A DNA stretch of 64,000 nucleotides, taken from positions 124,001 through 188,000 of the forward strand of contig JAKURY010000002.1 of NCBI GenBank assembly GCA_022452145.1. Direction: 5' to 3'. Below the pieces are notes generated by a model. That model was given only the letters and a program-made list of their open reading frames with translations, was not told where the DNA came from and searched no databases. The position numbers and the translations under genes were made by a program. The stretch comes from Acidimicrobiales bacterium (lineage in GTDB: Bacteria; Actinomycetota; Acidimicrobiia; Acidimicrobiales; MedAcidi-G1). Below, piece after piece: positions 59,367 through 64,000 of the stretch. The stretch's first letter is position 1. Each line of letters begins with the position of its first letter.

Positions 59367-60776
59367 CTACGGGAGGATGTCTAGGTACTCCTCGACGTCC
59401 CAGTCGGTAACCGTGGCCATGAAGCGCTCCCACTCGTCGCGCTTGTAGTGCTCGAAGACCCTGTACATGTCGCCGGGGAGGGCGCTCTTGACGACCTCGT
59501 CCTTGTCGAGGGCGATGAGTGCCTCGCCGAGCGACATCGGGATCTTCTTGACGTCCTTGCCCTGGTCCATGGCCTCGTAGATGTTGCGCTCCTCGGGCGG
59601 TCCCGGGTCCAGGTCGTTGTCCAGGCCGTCCTCCATGGACTTGATGAGTGCGGCCATTGTCAGGTACGGGTTGACCGCCGAGTCCACCGAGCGGTACTCG
59701 AAGCGCCCCGGCGCACTGATGCGCAGGGCGGTGGTGCGGTTCTGGAAGCCCCAGTCGGCGAACACCGGAGCCCAGAAGCCGGTGTCCCAGAGGCGCCGGT
59801 AGGAGTTGACGGTCGGTGAACCCAGGCAGGTCAACGCATCCAGGTGCTTCATGATCCCGCCGATGGCCTTCATGCCGATCGCGCCGGGGATCTGCGGGTC
59901 GTCGCCCTCGGGCATGAACTTGTTCTCGCCACCCTCGTCGGGCTCGCCGGTCCAGAGGGAGATGTTGTGGTGGCAGCCGTTGGCCGACACGCCCATGAAC
60001 GGCTTGGGCATGAAGCACGGGAAGGCGCCCAACTCCCGGCCCACCTGCTTGCAGATCTGGCGGTAGGTGGTGAGCCTGTCGGCCGTCAGCTCGGCACGGT
60101 CGAAGTTGAAGTTCAGCTCGAGTTGGCCCGGAGCGTCCTCGTGATCGCCCTGGATCATGTCCAGGCCCATGGCCTCGCCGTACTCCACCACCCGGTGGAT
60201 GAGCGGCTGCAGCTCTGCGAACTGGTCGATGTGGTAGCAGTTCGGCTTGGTGAGGCCCTCCACGGTGGGCTTGCCGTTCTCGTCGGCCTTGAGCCACATC
60301 ATCTCGGGCTCGGTGCCAGCACGCAGGTGGAGGCCGGTCTTCTCCTCAAAGGCCTTGTGGATGCGCTGCAGGTTGCCGCGACAGTCCGACGTGAGGAACG
60401 CGCCACCGTCGACCTCCTCCTCACGCCCCCGGAACAGGGTGCAGAAGACGCGGGCGGTCTTGGGGTCCCAGGGAAGCTTGCAGAAGGTCTCGACCTCGGC
60501 CACGCCGACCAGCTCGCGTGACTCGGCGCCGTAGCCGATGTAGTGGCCGTGACGGTCGACGAACAGGTTGGCCGTGGAGCCGTAGACCAGCTGGAAGCCC
60601 TTGTTGGCGATGGTCCCGAAGTGCTTTGCCGGGATTCCCTTGCCCATGATGCGTCCGGTGACAGACACGAACTGGCAGTAGAGGTACTGGATTCCCTCGG
60701 CCTCGATCTGCTTCTGGACCTCGGCGACCTGTTCGGCCCGTCCCTCTGCCTCTATGAAGGCCTGGACATCAGTCAT
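59367..60776 (-). CDS. gmaS: Gamma-glutamylmethylamide synthetase (glutamine synthetase type III-like)
   Basis: The 469-aa enzyme ligates methylamine to glutamate with ATP. The glutamine-synthetase fold is clear: GDHEDAPGQLELNFNFD near 212, SANGCHHNISLWTGE near 264, and RFEYRSVDSAVNPYLTMAALI near 358. Sequence style (QYLYCQFVSVTGRIMGKGIPAKH at the start) is that of GlnT/GmaS, which lack the full E. coli GlnA adenylylation region. ATG at 60776 has GGAGAAG upstream. With mgsABC downstream in the same direction it completes the methylamine to N-methylglutamate steps. It is first in its operon. Confidence 0.88.
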   Translation of the reverse strand: MTDVQAFIEAEGRAEQVAEVQKQIEAEGIQYLYCQFVSVTGRIMGKGIPAKHFGTIANKGFQLVYGSTANLFVDRHGHYIGYGAESRELVGVAEVETFCKLPWDPKTARVFCTLFRGREEEVDGGAFLTSDCRGNLQRIHKAFEEKTGLHLRAGTEPEMMWLKADENGKPTVEGLTKPNCYHIDQFAELQPLIHRVVEYGEAMGLDMIQGDHEDAPGQLELNFNFDRAELTADRLTTYRQICKQVGRELGAFPCFMPKPFMGVSANGCHHNISLWTGEPDEGGENKFMPEGDDPQIPGAIGMKAIGGIMKHLDALTCLGSPTVNSYRRLWDTGFWAPVFADWGFQNRTTALRISAPGRFEYRSVDSAVNPYLTMAALIKSMEDGLDNDLDPGPPEERNIYEAMDQGKDVKKIPMSLGEALIALDKDEVVKSALPGDMYRVFEHYKRDEWERFMATVTDWDVEEYLDILP

Positions 60777-61037
60777 TTTCTTCTCCCCCTCACGCCCACT
60801 GGACGCGTTGCCCGTGACGGCGCTTGTAACTGTGGTGTCCGGCGTCACTATTTCCCAGACCCGCGTACCATACCAATCAACTACACGCACTACCAGTGAA
60901 ATCTTCCGTCATAGGAAACTCTCTCTACACACACGGGTGATTGTGCGCGGTTACTCTGGTCAACGATCTGCTCCGACGCGGCTACCTGAGGCGCTGTGGA
61001 ACCGACCGGCCCTACTACGGGCAACAGGGGGACGACT
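60777..61037. promoter_or_regulatory. Divergent regulatory region between gmaS and tdm
   Basis: About 260 bp without a gene separates the two divergent starts and is less GC-rich than the surroundings. It contains a TTCC-6-GGAA inverted repeat (60904-60917), a CT/AC run at about 60919-60935, a candidate -10 box TACTCT (60952-60957) toward tdm, and a TATGGT box on the minus strand near 60869-60874 toward gmaS. It is the likely control point of the locus. Confidence 0.5.
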
Positions 61038-63383
61038 ATGACGATCACTGAAGCCGGAAGCCCCCGCCTGCTGCTGCCTGGCATGGCCAACTTCCAGCCG
61101 GGCGTGGAGCGGTACCGGGTGAACGGCGGGGCCGTAACCGCTGTGCTCCTCGGAGCCGGTGACCGCCTCGAGGTCATCGACCCCGAGGGCTGCCAGCCGG
61201 TCGAGGTGGCGGCCTTCGACCGCGACGGCCGGTCCGACCCTGGGCTCCTGGGCGAACCGTCGGGTGCCCCGGCCACCGGCATCGCCGCGATCCTGGCAGC
61301 CGACCAGCACGACGCACGCCGGGTCGCCGATGCCCTGGCAGACAAGGGCATCGACCTCGGCGCAGCGACCGCCGTCCACCTGTTCGCCCCTGACTCGCCG
61401 GCCGACGAAACGGCATGGCTGACCGCGTCGGCCGACGTGGTCTGCGTCATCGGCGTGACCGGCGGCGACATGTCCCCCGAGGACCAGAACACCCCCACCG
61501 ACATCGTCGCCTTCATCCACCGGACCGCGCCTCCGGCCCCCGGCCTCGAGATTCTCCCCACCCCGCTGGCCGACCAGAACCAAGACGTCCGCATCCGGGC
61601 CGCCACGGCACGGGCCTACGAGGTGAAGGCCGGCGAGTTCATCCAGGTCATCGACGTGGAGGGCAGGGAATGCTCTGACTTCCAGTGCTTCGACGCCGCC
61701 CGGCTGGATGGCGGCGTGGAGGCGGCGCTGGACGCAACCATCACCCGCAGCCTCATGGGTGCCAGCTACCCGATGCCCGGCCTCTATTCCAAGTACTTCA
61801 CGCACGATTTCCAGCCGATGGTGGAGATCATCCACGACACCGTGGGCCGCCACGACACCTTCAACACGGCCTGCAACGCCAAGTACTACGAGGACATGGG
61901 CTACCCGGGTCACATCAACTGCAGCGACAACTTCAATGCCGTCCTGGCCCCCTACAGCATCGCCCCCCGCCGCGGTTGGGGAGCCATCAACTTCTTCTAC
62001 AACACCAACCTGGACGACGCGAACCAGCTGTTCTTCGAGGAGCCGTGGTCTCGTCCCGGCGACTACGTCCTACTCGAGGCGCTGACTGACCTGGTCTGCG
62101 TATCGTCGGCCTGCCCGTGCGACATCGACGCCGCCAACGGCTGGCAACCCACCGACATCCATGTCCGCGTCTACCCGGCGACCAACACCTTCAAGAAAGC
62201 GACGGCCTTTCGTATGTCTACCGATGCCGACCCCGAGTTGACCAAGGAGACCGGCTTCCACTCCCGGACCTCCGCGCTGACCCGGAACTTCACCGAGTAC
62301 AACGGCTACTGGCTGGCCAACAGCTACACCAACCACGGACCGATAGAGGAGTACTGGGCCACCCGGGAGAAGGCCGGGATCATCGACCTCTCGCCACTGC
62401 GCAAGTTCGAGGTCGTCGGCCCGGACGCCGAGCTGCTGCTCCAGACCTGCGTGACGCGCAACATCCGGAAGCTGGCCGTCTGGCAGGTCGTCTACACGGC
62501 CATGTGCTACGACACCGGCGGCATGATCGACGATGGGACGGTGTTCCGCCTCGGTCCCGACAACTTCCGGTGGATCGGCGGCTCGGACGCCAGCGGCCTG
62601 TGGCTGCGCAAGCAGGCGAAGGAACTCGGCCTCCACGCCTGGGTTCGGGACTCCACCGACCAGCTCCACAACGTGCAGGTCCAGGGACCTCTCAGCCGGG
62701 AGATCCTCTCCGAGGTCGTCTGGACTCGACCCGACCAGTCCACCGTCGAGGAGCTGGGCTGGTTCCGGTTCTCGGTGGGTCGGATCGGCCACGCCGACGG
62801 AATACCGATCGTCCTGTCGCGCACCGGCTACACCGGTGAGCTGGGTTTCGAGGTGTTCTGCCACCCGAAGATGGCCCCCGAGGTGTGGGACGCCATCTGG
62901 GAGGCCGGCGAGCCGAAGGGCCTCTTGCCGCTCGGCTTCGAGGCGCTGGACATGCTGCGCGTCGAAGCCGGTCTCATCTACTCCGGCGCCGAATTCTGCG
63001 ACCAGACCAACCCGTTCGAGGCAGGCATCGGCTTCACCGTGCCGCTCAAGACCAAGGAGGACGACTTCATCGGTCGCGATGCCCTGGTCCGGGGCAAGGA
63101 ACACCCGCAGCGCATGCTGGTCGGCCTGGACCTCGTCGGCGACGACCTCGTCGGCACAGGTGACCCGGTCATGGTGGGTCGACAGCAGGTGGGCACCATC
63201 ACCAGCGGATCCCGATCGCCGATCCTGGGCAAGAACATCGCCCTGTGCCGGATGGCCGTGGAGCACGCTGAGATCGGCACCGACGTGGAGGTCGGGAAGA
63301 TGGACGGCCACCAGAAGCGCCTCCCGGCCACCGTGGTGCGGTTCCCGCACTACGACCCGGACAAGGAGCGGGTGAAGAGCTAG
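61038..63383 (+). CDS. tdm: Trimethylamine-N-oxide demethylase
   Basis: The 781-aa protein splits TMAO to dimethylamine and formaldehyde. It has the two-part architecture of Tdm: an N-terminal DUF1989-type region (about 15-390), and a C-terminal GcvT/aminomethyltransferase domain (about 400-781) expected to bind tetrahydrofolate and capture formaldehyde. The barrel seems duplicated, with similar strands at VIDPEGCQPVEVAAFD and VIDVEGRECSDFQCFD. CPC in SSACPCDIDAANGW (Cys359, Cys361) fits the zinc site. ATG at 61038 has AGGGGG upstream and is preferred to GTG at 60996. It is divergent from gmaS. Confidence 0.88.
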   Translation: MTITEAGSPRLLLPGMANFQPGVERYRVNGGAVTAVLLGAGDRLEVIDPEGCQPVEVAAFDRDGRSDPGLLGEPSGAPATGIAAILAADQHDARRVADALADKGIDLGAATAVHLFAPDSPADETAWLTASADVVCVIGVTGGDMSPEDQNTPTDIVAFIHRTAPPAPGLEILPTPLADQNQDVRIRAATARAYEVKAGEFIQVIDVEGRECSDFQCFDAARLDGGVEAALDATITRSLMGASYPMPGLYSKYFTHDFQPMVEIIHDTVGRHDTFNTACNAKYYEDMGYPGHINCSDNFNAVLAPYSIAPRRGWGAINFFYNTNLDDANQLFFEEPWSRPGDYVLLEALTDLVCVSSACPCDIDAANGWQPTDIHVRVYPATNTFKKATAFRMSTDADPELTKETGFHSRTSALTRNFTEYNGYWLANSYTNHGPIEEYWATREKAGIIDLSPLRKFEVVGPDAELLLQTCVTRNIRKLAVWQVVYTAMCYDTGGMIDDGTVFRLGPDNFRWIGGSDASGLWLRKQAKELGLHAWVRDSTDQLHNVQVQGPLSREILSEVVWTRPDQSTVEELGWFRFSVGRIGHADGIPIVLSRTGYTGELGFEVFCHPKMAPEVWDAIWEAGEPKGLLPLGFEALDMLRVEAGLIYSGAEFCDQTNPFEAGIGFTVPLKTKEDDFIGRDALVRGKEHPQRMLVGLDLVGDDLVGTGDPVMVGRQQVGTITSGSRSPILGKNIALCRMAVEHAEIGTDVEVGKMDGHQKRLPATVVRFPHYDPDKERVKS

Positions 63384-63416
63384 TCCACAGGACTGGCCCA
63401 TGGGACTCAAGGGGAC

Positions 63417-64000
63417 TCAACGGGCAGACGCCGCCCGGAACAGGCCCCGGTCGACCTCTGTTGGCCACGGTTGGTCGAGCAGCATCCCTGCAGCCAACTC
63501 GCCGAGGGCCGGTGCGCACTTGGCGGCGTAGCCGTTGCCCCCGATGCAACACGCGATCCGCCCGGCACCGGCGTCGACCCAGTCGATGGCCGGGTGGCCG
63601 CTGGGCGTGTAGGTGGTGACGCACGAGCCCGTCCACCGGGCGAGGTCGGCGAGGTCGGGTATCAGGCCCGCCAGGATCCCTTCCAGCCGGTCGGCTACTA
63701 CAGGATCACCATCGGTCCGGAACCACGCGGTTAGCCGATCGGACGCCACCCGTACGTGGTTGTCCTGCGGAGTGCCGATCTTGAACACCGTCCTGCCCTG
63801 CGGGTCGACCACCGGCGGTGTCAGGTAGAGGTCGTCGAGCGGATCCGGGAACTTGGCGATGATGCTGGGCATCCCGGACAGCCGGTCTGCCTCGTCATCG
63901 GGGAGCTCGACGTACAGCTGGGTGTGGAGGGCGTACTCGAGGTCCAACCCGGCAACCGGCGTGTCACCGTGGCCCGAGAAGGCACCTGTGGCCAGCAGTA
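63417..64000 (-). CDS. DAO-family FAD-dependent oxidoreductase, C-terminal part (5' end outside window)
   Basis: The frame is open to the right edge; 194 codons of the C-terminal part are visible. LATGAFSGHGDTPVAGLDLEYALHTQLYVEL, TYTPSGHPAIDWVDAGAGRIACCIGGNGYAAKCAPALGELAAGML and FKIGTPQDNHVRVA fit the sarcosine-oxidase/N-methylamino-acid-oxidase group, where GGNGYAAKCAPALG is the late FAD-binding segment. It could be a second demethylating oxidoreductase of the locus, for N-methylglutamate, sarcosine or dimethylglycine. It converges on tdm with a 33-bp gap. Confidence 0.6.
   Translation of the reverse strand, partial: LLATGAFSGHGDTPVAGLDLEYALHTQLYVELPDDEADRLSGMPSIIAKFPDPLDDLYLTPPVVDPQGRTVFKIGTPQDNHVRVASDRLTAWFRTDGDPVVADRLEGILAGLIPDLADLARWTGSCVTTYTPSGHPAIDWVDAGAGRIACCIGGNGYAAKCAPALGELAAGMLLDQPWPTEVDRGLFRAASAR

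Noticed and set aside
56102-60776. GmaS/MgsABC read as ordinary glutamine synthetase and glutamate synthase
   Set aside because: The three-way split of glutamate synthase, the GlnT-type synthetase and the adjacent Tmm and Tdm fit the N-methylglutamate route better, though enzyme assays are needed.

Overview
The window is gene-dense, very GC-rich DNA with nearly every base coding and many 4-bp start/stop overlaps. Several traits point to an actinobacterium: an F420-type luciferase-like oxidoreductase, a zinc-metalloprotease family linked to F420 genomes, DUF3263 and LytR_C proteins, ClpC, a CIRCE-controlled groL, and leaderless promoters. The trimethylamine/TMAO genes at the right end suggest a marine, Acidimicrobiia-like organism. 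That placement is inference; there is no rRNA gene here to confirm it.

Region 1 (1-15.3 kb) is housekeeping. It holds a thioesterase end, a dimeric-barrel protein, an F420 oxidoreductase, pcrA and tRNA-Thr(CGT). A cofactor block follows: metalloprotease, tilS, hpt, folE, folP, a degenerate phosphatase, folB, folK, a 47-codon Rossmann-like remnant, nadC, coaX and lysS. Region 2 (14.3-24.8 kb) has a polyprenyl synthase, clpC, a lipoprotein/HAD fusion, radA, a dienelactone hydrolase, a Crp-type regulator whose 3' end is tandemly duplicated, ispD-ispF-rlmB and tRNA-Thr(TGT). Region 3 (24.8-37.2 kb) has small membrane and LytR_C proteins, glycerate kinase, a MoaD-like carrier, groL, fdhD, hemQ, larE, glnD, a Nudix protein, a PAC2 protein and a GNAT protein. 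Region 4 (37.2-43.2 kb) is a complete seven-gene Mrp Na+/H+ antiporter operon. Region 5 (43.3-46.5 kb) is an M20 amidohydrolase with an orphan OppD/OppF ATPase pair.

Region 6 (46.6-64.0 kb) is the most interesting part: a locus for uptake and stepwise demethylation of methylated amines. The plus-strand unit encodes a betaine/TMAO-type ABC importer (tmoX-tmoW-tmoV like) followed by trimethylamine monooxygenase (tmm). The minus-strand unit reads gmaS, mgsA, mgsB, mgsC, an unknown 140-aa protein and an FAD oxidoreductase, which is the N-methylglutamate route for methylamine. Divergent from gmaS is tdm, the DUF1989-GcvT TMAO demethylase, and a second FAD oxidoreductase runs off the end. Predicted flow is TMA to TMAO (Tmm), TMAO to dimethylamine plus formaldehyde (Tdm), then methylamine to gamma-glutamylmethylamide (GmaS) to N-methylglutamate (MgsABC) to glutamate (an FAD dehydrogenase). 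The dimethylamine monooxygenase and the usual four-subunit N-methylglutamate dehydrogenase are not in the window.

Two features of this locus stand out. The binding protein carries two tandem copies of its ligand-binding domain whose DNA is almost identical at one end. The permease is likewise a double-length tandem protein, while the ATPase is single. Genome-wide, TANNNT (often TAGGGT) boxes lie 6-9 nt before many start codons, so leaderless transcription appears to be the default.
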